Shown here one piece after another: positions 19,094 to 28,019 of a DNA stretch of 64,000 nucleotides (position 1 is its first letter; every line of letters begins with the position of its first letter). The stretch is from the NCBI RefSeq assembly GCF_002833405.1, contig NZ_CP025135.1:601501-665500 (forward strand). Reading direction: 5' to 3'. A program made the position numbers and the translations under genes. The notes under the pieces were generated by a model. It did no database searches. It saw only the letters and a list, made by a program, of their open reading frames with translations, and was not told the origin of the DNA. Source of the DNA: Planococcus sp. MB-3u-03. Lineage in GTDB: Bacteria; Bacillota; Bacilli; Bacillales_A; Planococcaceae.

Positions 19094-19143
19094 GAAAGCC
19101 TGTATCGTAGATGATAACAAATCTACCGGTACCGGCTTTTTTT
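19094..19143 (+). terminator. probable terminator
   Basis: An imperfect hairpin: AAAGCCTGTATCGTAGAT pairs with ATCTACCGGTACCGGCTTT with mismatches, followed by a run of Ts. It separates the small membrane protein from the two-component operon. Confidence 0.65.
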
Positions 19144-19169
19144 ATTTCAAAACGGATAGGGGAATACAG

Positions 19170-19853
19170 ATGAACATACTCGTAGTCGAAGACGACCGGA
19201 CGATCGCTTCCGGCCTGACATATTCGCTTCAACAGGAAGGCTTCACGACCGCTTTATGCCATAACGTGAAAGACGCCGCCGCGGCGATCGAAGAGCAGCT
19301 CCCAACAATCGATTTATGCCTCTTCGATCTGTCCTTGCCGGACGGCAGCGGCTATGACTTATGCGCGCTCGTGAAAAAGAAAAGCGATATCCCGGTCATT
19401 TTCCTGACGGCGTTCGATGATGAAGTGAATGTCGTCATGGGGCTCGATATGGGTGCGGACGACTACATCACCAAGCCGTTCCGCGTGCGTGAACTATTGT
19501 CGCGCATCAATTCCGTGCTGCGCCGCTATCAGCGCCATGCGCAGCCGAAAACGGTCGTCGAACTCGGCGACGTGCACATTAACACATCGGACGGCAAAGT
19601 CCATAAAGCGGGCAATGAAGTTCTCCTCACCGCACTCGAATATCGCTTGCTGCTCATTTTCGCGAACCACCTCGGCCAAGTGCTGACGCGGGCGCAATTG
19701 CTCGACCGCATATGGGACGTCGGAGGCGATTTCGTCAATGACAATACGCTGACGGTCTACATCAAACGGCTGCGCGAAAAACTGGAAAATGACCCTCAAC
19801 AGCCAATGCTCATCAAGACCGTCCGCGGCATGGGCTATAAGGCGGGTGAGTAA
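19170..19853 (+). CDS. OmpR family response regulator
   Basis: A 227-residue regulator. The receiver domain (about 1-118) has acidic pair D8-D9, phosphorylation site D53, T80 and K102. A winged-helix DNA-binding domain (about 130-226) follows, ending DNTLTVYIKRLREKL and KTVRGMGYKA. It starts the two-gene operon with the sensor kinase (2-base gap). The direct repeats at 21354-21380 before the ABC genes are the obvious candidate binding sites, at a spacing typical for OmpR-type proteins. Confidence 0.92.
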   Translation: MNILVVEDDRTIASGLTYSLQQEGFTTALCHNVKDAAAAIEEQLPTIDLCLFDLSLPDGSGYDLCALVKKKSDIPVIFLTAFDDEVNVVMGLDMGADDYITKPFRVRELLSRINSVLRRYQRHAQPKTVVELGDVHINTSDGKVHKAGNEVLLTALEYRLLLIFANHLGQVLTRAQLLDRIWDVGGDFVNDNTLTVYIKRLREKLENDPQQPMLIKTVRGMGYKAGE

Positions 19854-19855
19854 GG

Positions 19856-20860
19856 ATGCTGCGCAATAATGAAATCCGCTGGCTGCTGGTCACACTCATC
19901 ACAATCAGCGCACTTGGCACGATCCTCTCTGCCATTTTCGTTTCTTATTCAGCCGCGTGGTTTGTGCTCGGCGTCGCGTTATTGCTGAGTGCAACGGCCA
20001 TCATTTTCACTTGGTGGCGCTACAGGGAAATCGAGCGCTTGTCCGGTTTCCTCCAGCAAATCAGCAGTGGCGATTTTCAGCTCGATGTGCGCGACAACCG
20101 CGAAGGCGAGCTGAGTCTATTAAAAACGCAAATTTACAAAGTGACGAAAATGCTGTCGGAACATGGCGCCCTGCTTAGTGAAGACAAAGGCAAGCTGACA
20201 AACGCCATTTCGGACATTTCCCACCAATTAAAAACGCCGCTCACCTCAATGATGGTCATGGCGGATCTCTTACGCGACAGCGAGTTGGATGACGCAAAAC
20301 GCACCGAATTCATCCGCAATCTCCACGTTCAGCTCGAGCGCATGGACTGGCTTGTGTCATCGCTGTTGAAACTATCGAAGATCGATGCCGGCACGATTCA
20401 TTTTAAACAAGACCGCATCCCGGTATCCAAGCTCATCGAAAAAGCGGTCGAACCGCTGCACATCCCGATGGACATTAAAATGCAGGAACTTCACATCGAA
20501 GGCGATCAGGACGCAGCGTTTACAGGCGACCTCAACTGGACGACAGAAGCACTCATCAATATTTTGAAGAACTGTGTCGAACATACCGGGGAAGGCGGAA
20601 AGGTGACAATTCGCTATAGCGAAAACGCGCTGTACACCGATATCCGCATCGAAGACAACGGCAGCGGCATTTCCAGAAAAGACTTACCCTATATCTTCAA
20701 GCGCTTCTATAAAGGCGAAAACGCCGGCGACGACTCGGTCGGCATCGGCCTCGCCATGGCCTATAGCATCATCACGAGCCAAAGCGGCGACATCGAAGTC
20801 GCCAGCACGCCGAATGAAGGCACCCGCTTCCATATCAAATTCTACAAGCAGGTGATCTAG
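19856..20860 (+). CDS. sensor histidine kinase with minimal input domain
   Basis: A 334-residue kinase. Two membrane helices (about 9-29 and 33-53) are separated by only a few residues, so there is almost no extracellular sensor, as in intramembrane-sensing (BceS-like) kinases. Then come a HAMP-like linker, the HisKA domain with H123 in ISHQLKTPLT, and an HATPase with N-box NILKNCVEH and G-boxes DNGSGIS and GIGLAM. Such kinases typically sense cell-envelope stress through a partner ABC transporter, which here lies 800 bases downstream. ATG at 19856. Confidence 0.9.
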   Translation: MLRNNEIRWLLVTLITISALGTILSAIFVSYSAAWFVLGVALLLSATAIIFTWWRYREIERLSGFLQQISSGDFQLDVRDNREGELSLLKTQIYKVTKMLSEHGALLSEDKGKLTNAISDISHQLKTPLTSMMVMADLLRDSELDDAKRTEFIRNLHVQLERMDWLVSSLLKLSKIDAGTIHFKQDRIPVSKLIEKAVEPLHIPMDIKMQELHIEGDQDAAFTGDLNWTTEALINILKNCVEHTGEGGKVTIRYSENALYTDIRIEDNGSGISRKDLPYIFKRFYKGENAGDDSVGIGLAMAYSIITSQSGDIEVASTPNEGTRFHIKFYKQVI

Positions 20861-20873
20861 CGCCTGCTTTTTT
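20846..20873 (+). terminator. terminator of the two-component operon
   Basis: AAGCAGG and CCTGCTT arms around the kinase stop codon, followed by a T-run, so the last codons of the kinase form part of the hairpin. Confidence 0.75.
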
Positions 20874-20883
20874 CTGTGGAATG

Positions 20884-20920
20884 AAAAAAACAGAAACTCC
20901 GCATCCAGGGAATTTCTGTT
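20884..20920 (-). terminator. terminator of the reverse-strand small membrane gene
   Basis: On the reverse strand ACAGAAA and TTTCTGT arms with an internal CC/GG pair are followed by seven Ts. Confidence 0.65.
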
Positions 20921-20945
20921 CCGCATTTTTAATTAACATCAATGG

Positions 20946-21176
20946 CTATCCGGAGGTGCTATTAAACCACCAAACGACCAGTGCTATACTGACAACGCCC
21001 CAAGCTGTAACGCTCCATACCCACCAAACCATGTGCTTGGTATCTCTTGAAGCTGCCTCGCTGTCCGGGTTTGCTTTAACATGCGCGAGCTTCGTCTCCA
21101 TTCGTTTTTTCATTAAAAGGAATACAAGCAATCCGATAAGGATGAAACCGATCATAAACCACAATAAAAAATCCAC
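20946..21176 (-). CDS. small membrane protein
   Basis: A 76-residue protein with two hydrophobic helices (about 4-22 and 49-70) and a charged linker of about 25 residues. It uses a GTG start with GGAGGGG six bases upstream. It lies between the two-component system and the ABC transporter but on the opposite strand. Family not recognised; an accessory role with the transporter is only a possibility. Confidence 0.6.
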   Translation of the reverse strand: MDFLLWFMIGFILIGLLVFLLMKKRMETKLAHVKANPDSEAASRDTKHMVWWVWSVTAWGVVSIALVVWWFNSTSG

Positions 21177-21353
21177 GTTTTACCCCTCCTCTATAATAAG
21201 TGATTTGTTTTACTCTAAACCAGTGTAAACAAATTGAGTCGAATAGGAGTTTTGATAATTAAATTGTAACATGAAATCAATATCTAGAAATTGCCTTCCA
21301 CTTCAAGTGAACTAGAACAGACCTTTACCTAATTTTCCTTAAGTGACTGGATT

Positions 21354-21396
21354 GTCACCTAAGAGTCACCGGGCAGTCATTAACCCTCTCTATACT
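21354..21396 (+). promoter_or_regulatory. response-regulator operator and promoter of the ABC operon
   Basis: Three direct half-sites GTCAC, GTCAC and GTCAT begin at 21354, 21365 and 21376, exactly 11 bases (one helical turn) apart. Just upstream GTGAC at 21343 forms an inverted pair with the first. A TATACT -10 hexamer follows at 21391, and the repeats occupy the -35 region. This is the layout of an activator-dependent promoter for an OmpR-type regulator. The regulator at 19170 is the likely partner by inference. Confidence 0.65.
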
Positions 21397-21490
21397 AAAG
21401 TTATGTAAGACGATAAAGGGTTGAAATCCTGACAGACTATCTCATTAAGTTTTGGTGAGTTGTAGTGTTTTTCTTTTTAAGTCGACAAAG

Positions 21491-21608
21491 AATGAAGCAA
21501 AACTGCGGAGACTCCCGCGGAATAGCGAGACAGCCGAGACCCTGCAGGAGCGCAGCGACGAAGCGGCTTGGCGCTCGCCCGCAGGAAAGCGCAGCGGTTT
21601 TGCGAATG
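21491..21608 (+). repeat. GC-rich intergenic repeat, copy 3
   Basis: Here in forward orientation: GAAGCAAAACTGCGGAGACT at the start, AGCCGAGACCCTGCAGGAGC and GGCTTGGCGCTCGCCCGC in the middle, and GCGGTTTTGCGAAT at the end, with complementary termini. It lies between the operator/promoter and the ABC ATPase start, so it belongs to the transcript leader. Confidence 0.78.
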
Positions 21609-21660
21609 TGGTGAAAATCCAACTTAATTAATAAACAGTAACCAAACGGAGGGTACACTC

Positions 21661-22344
21661 ATGACAATCATGGAAGTAAAAAACTTATCAAAAGTATACG
21701 GCAAGGATGAAATGGCAGTCACCGCACTCGACGATGTGTCGTTCACCGTCAACAAAGGCGAATTCATCTGCATCATCGGGCCATCGGGTTCCGGCAAATC
21801 GACTTTGCTTCATCTGCTCGGCGGCGTCGACCGCCCGACCAGCGGCAATGTGTCGATCGACGGCACGAATATCTACAAGCTGGACGAAACACAACTGGCG
21901 ATTTTCCGCCGCCGCCAAATCGGCTTGATCTACCAATTCTACAACTTGATCCCGATCTTGACGGTCGAGGAAAACATCACCTTGCCGATGCTGCTCGACG
22001 AACAACGCGTCGACAAACACCAATTCCGCAAAATCACCGACACGCTCGGGCTCGACCAACGGCTGGACCATTTGCCGAACCAATTGTCGGGCGGTCAGCA
22101 ACAGCGCGTGTCGATCGGCCGCGCGCTCGTCAGCAACCCGGCGATCATGCTCGCGGACGAACCGACCGGCAACTTGGATAGCAAAAACAGCGAAGAAATC
22201 ATGGAGCTTCTCAAAATGTTCAATAAAACCTTCAAGCAGACTTTGATCGTCATCACGCACGATGAGCGCATTGCCTTGCAAGCAGACCGCGTCATTTCCA
22301 TCGAAGACGGCAAAATCGCCAAAGACGAGGTCATCCGCTCATGA
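21661..22344 (+). CDS. ABC transporter ATP-binding protein (MacB/BceA type)
   Basis: A 227-residue ATPase with Walker A GPSGSGKST, Q-loop, signature LSGGQQQR, Walker B IMLADEPTG and switch histidine (VITHD). It belongs to the LolD/MacB/BceA group that powers FtsX-type permeases. Its stop overlaps the permease start by four bases. Together with the kinase and regulator upstream it forms an envelope-stress or peptide-resistance module of the Bce/Vex kind; the actual substrate cannot be told. Confidence 0.92.
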   Translation: MTIMEVKNLSKVYGKDEMAVTALDDVSFTVNKGEFICIIGPSGSGKSTLLHLLGGVDRPTSGNVSIDGTNIYKLDETQLAIFRRRQIGLIYQFYNLIPILTVEENITLPMLLDEQRVDKHQFRKITDTLGLDQRLDHLPNQLSGGQQQRVSIGRALVSNPAIMLADEPTGNLDSKNSEEIMELLKMFNKTFKQTLIVITHDERIALQADRVISIEDGKIAKDEVIRS

Positions 22345-24926
22345 ACATCGTCAATAAAGTCACCGTCCGCCACTTGAAGGAAAACAAACGGCGCTCGCTC
22401 GTCACCATTATCGGCGCGATCATCTCTGTCGCCATGATCACCGCCGTCGCAACGCTCGGCGTGTCGTTTCTCGATCTGTTGATTCGCGGGGACATCGAAG
22501 AAAACGGCGAATGGCATGTGCAGTATCAAGATGCAAACGTCGAACAGCTTGAAGCGGTCGCAAAAGATGACAACACCGAACAGCTTATTGTTACGAGCGA
22601 TGGCTTTGCCACATTCGACAGCGCCAAAACGGAAAACAAACGCTATCTTTATTTTCGCAACTTCGAAGCACAAGGCATGGATCATTTCCCGCTTGCGCTC
22701 ACAGAAGGGCGCTTGCCTGAAAACGCCAATGAAGTCGTCATCTCGGAAACTTTGAATACCAATTCCGACGAAACGTACCAAGTCGGCGACATCTTGACCG
22801 CCGGCATCGGCGAACGCATGCACAGCTTGGAAAACCGCAAGCTCTCAGAGTTCGATGCCATGCAATTCGGTGAAGGCGACACATTCAATGAAGAACTGGT
22901 TGATGTAGAAGAGAAAACGTTCGACATCGTCGGCATCATCGAGCAGCCGGGCTGGGAAGTGTCTTGGCTTCCGGTAGTGAGCGTCGTCGGGTTTACCGAT
23001 AGGGGCACTGCTGCAGCAGGTGAGACTTTTGACGGCTACGTCGTCGCTTCAAAAATCAACAACGATTTATTCGATGACGCCAAGGCGTTCGCCGAAGCAC
23101 AAGGCATTCCATCGGTCGATTTCAATTCGGACCTCCTGCGCTTTTACGGCGCGACACAAAACGATAATTTGCGGTCGACTTTGTTCTCGCTCGCCGGCAT
23201 CATGATGGGCATCGTCGTCATCGGTTCGGTGGCGCTTATCTACAACGCGTTCGCCATCAGCGTCTCTGAACGCGCGCGTCATCTTGGCATGCTCGCAAGC
23301 GTCGGGGCGACGAAACGCCAGAAACGCAACTCGGTATTTTTCGAAGGGGCCATCATCGGCGCCATCAGCATCCCACTCGGCATACTCGCAGGGCTCGCGG
23401 GCATTTGGGTGACCTTCCAGTTCGTCAACACCTTCTTGCAAGGCGCGCTCAATGTCGAGCAGGAGCTCGAAGTCGTTGTCACGCCGAGGATGCTCGTCGT
23501 GGCGATTGGCGTCTCGGCACTGACGATTTTGATTTCAACGTACATTCCGGCGCAAAAAGCGTCGAAGATCTCCGCGATCGACGCCATCCGCCAGACGCAA
23601 GACATCAAATTGACCAATAAAGCCGTAAAGACCTCGAAATGGGTGCGCAAGCTGTTCGGCCTGGAAGCGGAAATCGGCCTGAAGAACTTGAAGCGCAACC
23701 GCAAGCGCTATTTGGCGACGGTGTTCTCACTGGTCATTTCGATCGTGTTGTTCTTGTCGGTGACCTATTTCACCAATAACTTGAAAACATCGCTTGAAAT
23801 GACGCAAAGCGAACTGCGATACGATATCCAATTGTATGGCGGCGAACTGAACGAAAACAGTCTCGCACAATACGCAAACCTGCCGGATGTTACGGAGGCC
23901 GGCTTGATGCGCCAGGCAGAGGGCGAAACGCATATCCCGCAAGACCGATTGCCAGAAGCATTGCTTGAAGAAATTGAACGGGGCGAAACGGAGCTCGTCG
24001 ACGGCCGCTACCGTTATTACGTCTCGGTCTATGCGATGGATAGTGAAAACTTCGAGCAATACGCAGAACAAATCAGCGTCGATCCAGCCGATTTCGGACA
24101 GGAAACGCCACGTGCCATCCTCATTGACAAGGTGGTCTACCAAGACGGCATGTCCGGCACGTTGAAAGAAACAGAGACTGTCAAAGTGGAGGAAGGCGAG
24201 AGTTTAGAACTTCTCGGCAGTTCCATCAATGAAATGGGCGAGGAAATCGTACCGGAAGTGCTCGCCAATGTCGAAATCGCCGCGCTGACAGACGAAACGC
24301 CAGCGGGTGTGTCCGCTTCCTATCTAGGTAATTTGGATTTGATCGTGCCAATGGATGCGCTTGATGAACTCGGCTTTATCGCTGGCGACACCTATCCGTC
24401 CATCACGCTTGCATCGAGCGACCCGATGAAAACAGAAGCCGAGATTCTGGAAATCAACGAAGCTGGCATCGACATCTCGAATGTCTTCCAGCGGCGCCAG
24501 CAGCAAGAACAGCTTGTCTTGCTTATGCAGATATTCACATATGGGTTCATCACCTTGATTTCGCTTATTTCCATCGCGAACATTTTCAACACCATCTCGA
24601 CGAGCGTTCAACTCAGAAAACGCGAATTCGCCATGTTGCGCTCGGTCGGCATGACACCAAAAGGCTTCAACAAAATGATCCGCTACGAAAGCCTGTTCTA
24701 CGGCGTCAAAGCACTCGCTTACGGTTTGCCGATAAGTTTCGCGGCGATGGTTGCCATGCATTTTGCACTCGGCCAGACCTTCGATTACGGATTCATCGTC
24801 CCGTGGGGCAGCGTCGCCTTTGTCATCGTCGTCATTTTCCTGATCGTCGGTGCAGCCATGCTTTACTCGATCGCCAAGATCAAGAACGACAACATCATTG
24901 AAAGTTTGAAGCAAGAAAACGCATAA
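22341..24926 (+). CDS. FtsX-like ABC transporter permease
   Basis: An 861-residue permease with an N-terminal helix (about 19-40), a large extracytoplasmic domain (about 45-270), an FtsX core (helices near 280, 330 and 380), a second amphipathic/helical start near 455-475, another external domain (about 480-740) and a second FtsX core (helices near 750, 800 and 830). This duplicated layout matches MacB/Vex-type permeases of mechanotransmission or export systems. It follows the ATPase by translational coupling and ends with a strong terminator. Confidence 0.88.
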   Translation: MNIVNKVTVRHLKENKRRSLVTIIGAIISVAMITAVATLGVSFLDLLIRGDIEENGEWHVQYQDANVEQLEAVAKDDNTEQLIVTSDGFATFDSAKTENKRYLYFRNFEAQGMDHFPLALTEGRLPENANEVVISETLNTNSDETYQVGDILTAGIGERMHSLENRKLSEFDAMQFGEGDTFNEELVDVEEKTFDIVGIIEQPGWEVSWLPVVSVVGFTDRGTAAAGETFDGYVVASKINNDLFDDAKAFAEAQGIPSVDFNSDLLRFYGATQNDNLRSTLFSLAGIMMGIVVIGSVALIYNAFAISVSERARHLGMLASVGATKRQKRNSVFFEGAIIGAISIPLGILAGLAGIWVTFQFVNTFLQGALNVEQELEVVVTPRMLVVAIGVSALTILISTYIPAQKASKISAIDAIRQTQDIKLTNKAVKTSKWVRKLFGLEAEIGLKNLKRNRKRYLATVFSLVISIVLFLSVTYFTNNLKTSLEMTQSELRYDIQLYGGELNENSLAQYANLPDVTEAGLMRQAEGETHIPQDRLPEALLEEIERGETELVDGRYRYYVSVYAMDSENFEQYAEQISVDPADFGQETPRAILIDKVVYQDGMSGTLKETETVKVEEGESLELLGSSINEMGEEIVPEVLANVEIAALTDETPAGVSASYLGNLDLIVPMDALDELGFIAGDTYPSITLASSDPMKTEAEILEINEAGIDISNVFQRRQQQEQLVLLMQIFTYGFITLISLISIANIFNTISTSVQLRKREFAMLRSVGMTPKGFNKMIRYESLFYGVKALAYGLPISFAAMVAMHFALGQTFDYGFIVPWGSVAFVIVVIFLIVGAAMLYSIAKIKNDNIIESLKQENA

Positions 24927-24928
24927 CG

Positions 24929-24964
24929 AAAACGCGCTCTGCCGGTTGGCGGAGCGCGTTTTTT
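24929..24964 (+). terminator. rho-independent terminator
   Basis: AAAACGCGCTCTGCC pairs with GGCGGAGCGCGTTTT around GGTT, followed by further Ts. Confidence 0.9.
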
Positions 24965-24985
24965 GAATGGGCATCCAGTGAATGG

Positions 24986-25282
24986 TCACCAAAGTGGTTT
25001 TTGTTCATTAGCTAACTTAATTGTATAAGGGATAGTCACGGTCATCACAAGCGCTAAAGAAAGCAATAACATAAAGAAAACGGCATCGTTTAAGTGGAAA
25101 AGCGGGTTGGCGGTGATGAGAATCATGCAAGGGAGATAGTAGAAGAGCAAGTGACTCTTTTTGGTATTCGGTGTCACATATTGCCGTTGGCCGCAGTTCG
25201 GGCATTTTTTTGTGTTTTTAATACTGATTATCAATGAATCTTTCCATGCCCATTGAAACCCACAGTTTTGGCATTCTGGCAT
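24986..25282 (-). CDS. TIGR04104-like CXXC-20-CXXC membrane protein
   Basis: A 98-residue protein with CQNC near the start and CPNC about 20 residues later, a zinc-ribbon-like pair, followed by two membrane helices. This is the pattern of the cxxc_20_cxxc proteins of Bacillales, of unknown function. The ATG at 25282 has GGAGGA upstream; longer in-frame starts do not. Confidence 0.7.
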   Translation of the reverse strand: MPECQNCGFQWAWKDSLIISIKNTKKCPNCGQRQYVTPNTKKSHLLFYYLPCMILITANPLFHLNDAVFFMLLLSLALVMTVTIPYTIKLANEQKPLW

Positions 25283-25355
25283 TTCAACATCCTCCTCGAA
25301 TGAAAGACAAAGGTGTCCAGTAAGTTCATTACATATTTTAGTTAAAACCAATTTA

Positions 25356-25646
25356 TTAGATTCTGCGAACGGCGTCTTTCTTGCGGAAGATCCCCATCAG
25401 CAATAAAACCAAGCCGATAATAAACGTGCTGGGGTAAAGTATGGCGAGCATCGCCACAGCTGCCCAACCACTTCGCTCATAATGGGCATAGCCCATACTG
25501 ACGAGCCAGGAAAACAACGGGCAAATCACAAACATTGTCGTAATGCCCCAAATGACGTATTTGCCTTTTCGCGAGTAGCCCTTACTGAGGTGATAGGCGA
25601 GCAGCAACGAGACGAGCAAAATGCCACTGGCTGCAAGGTATTCCAT
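25356..25646 (-). CDS. small membrane protein
   Basis: A 96-residue protein with three hydrophobic segments (about 4-20, 29-49 and 60-85) and a basic C-terminus. I do not recognise the family. AAGGAGG precedes the ATG at 25646. It reads in the same direction as the CXXC protein 73 bases downstream. Confidence 0.55.
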   Translation of the reverse strand: MEYLAASGILLVSLLLAYHLSKGYSRKGKYVIWGITTMFVICPLFSWLVSMGYAHYERSGWAAVAMLAILYPSTFIIGLVLLLMGIFRKKDAVRRI

Positions 25647-25825
25647 ATCGAATAGCCTCCTTGTGGTGGATGCCAATCCAAGGTGAGTTTCTGTTTAAGT
25701 GGTTTCATTTTAACACAAATTCCCAATTTTTGAAGTTCTGCTTGAATAACATTCAGCTATCTTATTGGAAAGGTTTCCAGGTATTCCCTGAGGGTAACAG
25801 GGGAGTAGAGCTAGGAGGAGAAAAA

Positions 25826-26041
25826 ATGAGTAACCGATTGAAAAATGCTTTATTGGTGATACCCACTTATGGCGTAGTCGCCTTTATTATGGGTTACATC
25901 ATAGAAGGAAAGCCGGTTTGGAATCTGGTGCTCAGTTCCGTCATTGCTGGATTTCTTCTTGTTGTATTCATTTTGCCGCGCATGGAGAAGAAGCGGCTAG
26001 AAAAAGAAAAGAAGAGACAAAACAGCTTGGAGGATAACTGA
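25826..26041 (+). CDS. small two-helix membrane protein, paralogue 1
   Basis: A 71-residue protein with two membrane helices (about 8-26 and 32-51) and a Lys/Arg/Glu-rich tail. CTAGGAGGAG precedes the ATG at 25826. The next gene, one base downstream, has the same architecture and similar sequence (GEP/GKP-x-W turn, SxIAGF helix), indicating a tandem duplication. Confidence 0.6.
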   Translation: MSNRLKNALLVIPTYGVVAFIMGYIIEGKPVWNLVLSSVIAGFLLVVFILPRMEKKRLEKEKKRQNSLEDN

Positions 26042-26042
26042 A

Positions 26043-26249
26043 ATGACTAACTATGCAGTAAAAGCTATTTCATGGGCAGTGGCATACGGCGCCATCGCAT
26101 TTTTGGTGAGCTACCTACTCGGTGGCGAACCGGGTTGGGTCTTCTTTATCGGCTCCTTGATTGCCGGATTCATTCTATTCGGTGTGCTGCGGCCCATCGT
26201 CCAGAACAAGCGCCACAAGAAACAACAGAGAGTAGGTGAACGCATTTGA
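26043..26249 (+). CDS. small two-helix membrane protein, paralogue 2
   Basis: A 68-residue protein matching the preceding gene: helix, GGEPGW turn, GSLIAGFILF helix, basic tail. The start sits in the junction after the upstream stop, and its stop overlaps the TTG start of the next gene, so the three genes are one translationally coupled unit. Function unknown. Confidence 0.6.
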   Translation: MTNYAVKAISWAVAYGAIAFLVSYLLGGEPGWVFFIGSLIAGFILFGVLRPIVQNKRHKKQQRVGERI

Positions 26250-26488
26250 GCTGGCCTGAAATCAAAGAACATCTGACAGAGCCGATCTTTTCAAAGAAGA
26301 AAGATCCGATACTCTTTTTTCCCTTAGTATTTCTCGTCACTTGGCTTGGGACAGTCGTATACCAAAGAACCGGCATTTCTTATGTTGAATACATATTATG
26401 GCTGATTCCGATCGCCCTCGTTCTTTCTGCCTTGTACATTTTACTGATTGCCTGGCTAAAAAAGAAAAGAGCACAAAATAAAAAATAA
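26246..26488 (+). CDS. small membrane protein
   Basis: An 80-residue protein with two membrane helices (about 23-40 and 48-70) and a Lys-rich end. It begins with TTG at 26246, overlapping the preceding stop by four bases. Not recognised. It is the last gene before a terminator. Confidence 0.5.
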   Translation: MSWPEIKEHLTEPIFSKKKDPILFFPLVFLVTWLGTVVYQRTGISYVEYILWLIPIALVLSALYILLIAWLKKKRAQNKK

Positions 26489-26494
26489 TCCATC

Positions 26495-26532
26495 CAAAAA
26501 ACGCCAATCTACTGGAGATCGGCGTTTTTTAA
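26495..26532 (+). terminator. rho-independent terminator
   Basis: AAAAAACGCC pairs with GGCGTTTTTT, with a short inner stem. Confidence 0.85.
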
Positions 26533-26675
26533 TATGCATTTATCTCTACCCGAAAGCTTGAGGGAGCAGTTCACTCCCGCCATAAAAATAATTTATCCTA
26601 CACCCCAAAATTCTATTCTCCAAATGAGCAGTAAGTGCTATTATATGTAAGATATTCCAAATCGAGAGGGAGAAA

Positions 26676-27968
26676 ATGATGAGCAAGACAAACATTCAAT
26701 CAGATAGAGAGAGCATTTATTTTATTCTTAGCGTAATTTTCAGTGTGTTGATTTATGTATTGGTAGCCATCTCCATTGTTGGTATCGGCATTGCCTTGGC
26801 GATTTTCGCATTTTTGCTGTTCACCAATGCGGTCATGCTCGGCACGATTCGCGGAAACGGCGTGCGCATCCACGAGCGCCAATTTCCGGATGTCTACGAA
26901 CGCGTGCAGACTTTGTCTGCGCAAATGGAATTAAAGAAAGTCCCTGACGTCTTCGTCATCCAATCAGAAGGCGCGCTCAACGCTTTTGCGACACGCTTCT
27001 TCGGTCGCGACATGGTCGTGTTATATTCAGAAGTCTTTGAACTGGCGCGCGAGCAAGGGCAGGCGGAACTGGATTTTATTATCGCCCACGAACTGGCTCA
27101 CGTAAAACGCCGCCACGTCTGGAAAAACCTGTTGATCATGCCGGCTGGGTTCATCCCGTTCCTCAGTACGGCGTATAGTCGCTCGTGTGAATACACATGC
27201 GATCGCCACGCCGCCTACGAGATCCAAGATGCTGCCGCTGCGAAACGTGCATTGACACTGCTGGGCATTGGCAAGAAAGCCTACATCGAAGTAAACGAAG
27301 ATGCGTACCGCGAACAAATCACGACGGAATCGAATGCATTCGTTTGGCTGGCCGAAGTATTGTCGACGCATCCGCGTTTGCCAAAACGCATCCAATCGAT
27401 CGACTGGTTCAGTAAGGCCGACGTCAAATTCTACCAGCCGAAACACGGCCGGATTGCTCTTGGGGCAGTCGCCATCGCTCTTGTCTTGAGCTTGGCGTAC
27501 GCTGGAGTTGTTGGCGTGTTCGCCACCACCTCAGCTATTGCCAATTCGTTCTTACCCGAATTTGACGATGCGTTCTACGATGAAATGTATAGCATCGAAG
27601 GTGAGACTCCGCTCATGGCAGCCGCAGCAGCAGGTGATGTCGCTGGTGTCGAACAAGCACTCGCTGACGGTGAGGACATTCATGCGAAAGACTCGGAAGG
27701 CTCTGATGCCTTGATGTACGCCGTCCACTGGGGCGACCCTGAGGTGATCCAAGCATTGGTAGACGCAGGGGCCAAGGTGAACACATCCGATTATTACACA
27801 ACGGCCTTAGCAGTTGCCGTCATGTACGAAGACTACGAGAGCGCCAAACTGCTTATCGAAAATGGTGCCGATCCAACATTTGAAGGACCCGACGGTTTAA
27901 GCGCTATTGATGAAATGGGCGTAGATTCCGAGGAAGAGTTCATGGAAATGCTGAAACAAGGCTATTAA
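26676..27968 (+). CDS. M48 family metallopeptidase fused to ankyrin repeats
   Basis: A 430-residue protein. Two membrane helices come first (about 12-50), then an M48 (HtpX/CAAX-protease-like) domain with zinc motif H138-E-L-A-H142 and downstream ligand E172 in SCEYTCD. After a further helix (about 262-290) come at least three ankyrin repeats (about 309-425): GETPLMAAAAAGD, ALMYAVHWGDPEVIQALVDAG and a third with LLIENGADP. Ankyrin repeats suggest a docking surface for a protein partner or substrate. The pairing is unusual for a bacterial M48 enzyme. The start could be 26676 or 26679. Confidence 0.85.
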   Translation: MMSKTNIQSDRESIYFILSVIFSVLIYVLVAISIVGIGIALAIFAFLLFTNAVMLGTIRGNGVRIHERQFPDVYERVQTLSAQMELKKVPDVFVIQSEGALNAFATRFFGRDMVVLYSEVFELAREQGQAELDFIIAHELAHVKRRHVWKNLLIMPAGFIPFLSTAYSRSCEYTCDRHAAYEIQDAAAAKRALTLLGIGKKAYIEVNEDAYREQITTESNAFVWLAEVLSTHPRLPKRIQSIDWFSKADVKFYQPKHGRIALGAVAIALVLSLAYAGVVGVFATTSAIANSFLPEFDDAFYDEMYSIEGETPLMAAAAAGDVAGVEQALADGEDIHAKDSEGSDALMYAVHWGDPEVIQALVDAGAKVNTSDYYTTALAVAVMYEDYESAKLLIENGADPTFEGPDGLSAIDEMGVDSEEEFMEMLKQGY

Positions 27969-27978
27969 TAGACTTCAC

Positions 27979-28019
27979 CAAACAAGCGCCGATCGCTAAC
28001 AGATCGACGCTTGTTTCAT
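27979..28019. terminator. shared bidirectional terminator
   Basis: AACAAGCG-CGATC pairs with GATCG-CGCTTGTT. It ends the forward M48 gene, and the stop codon of the reverse-strand lipoprotein lies inside the loop, so the last six codons of that gene form one arm. Confidence 0.75.

Noticed and set aside
21688..22823. Long reverse-strand frames under the ABC ATPase and permease
   Set aside because: They are antisense shadows of well-supported genes with no domain likeness.
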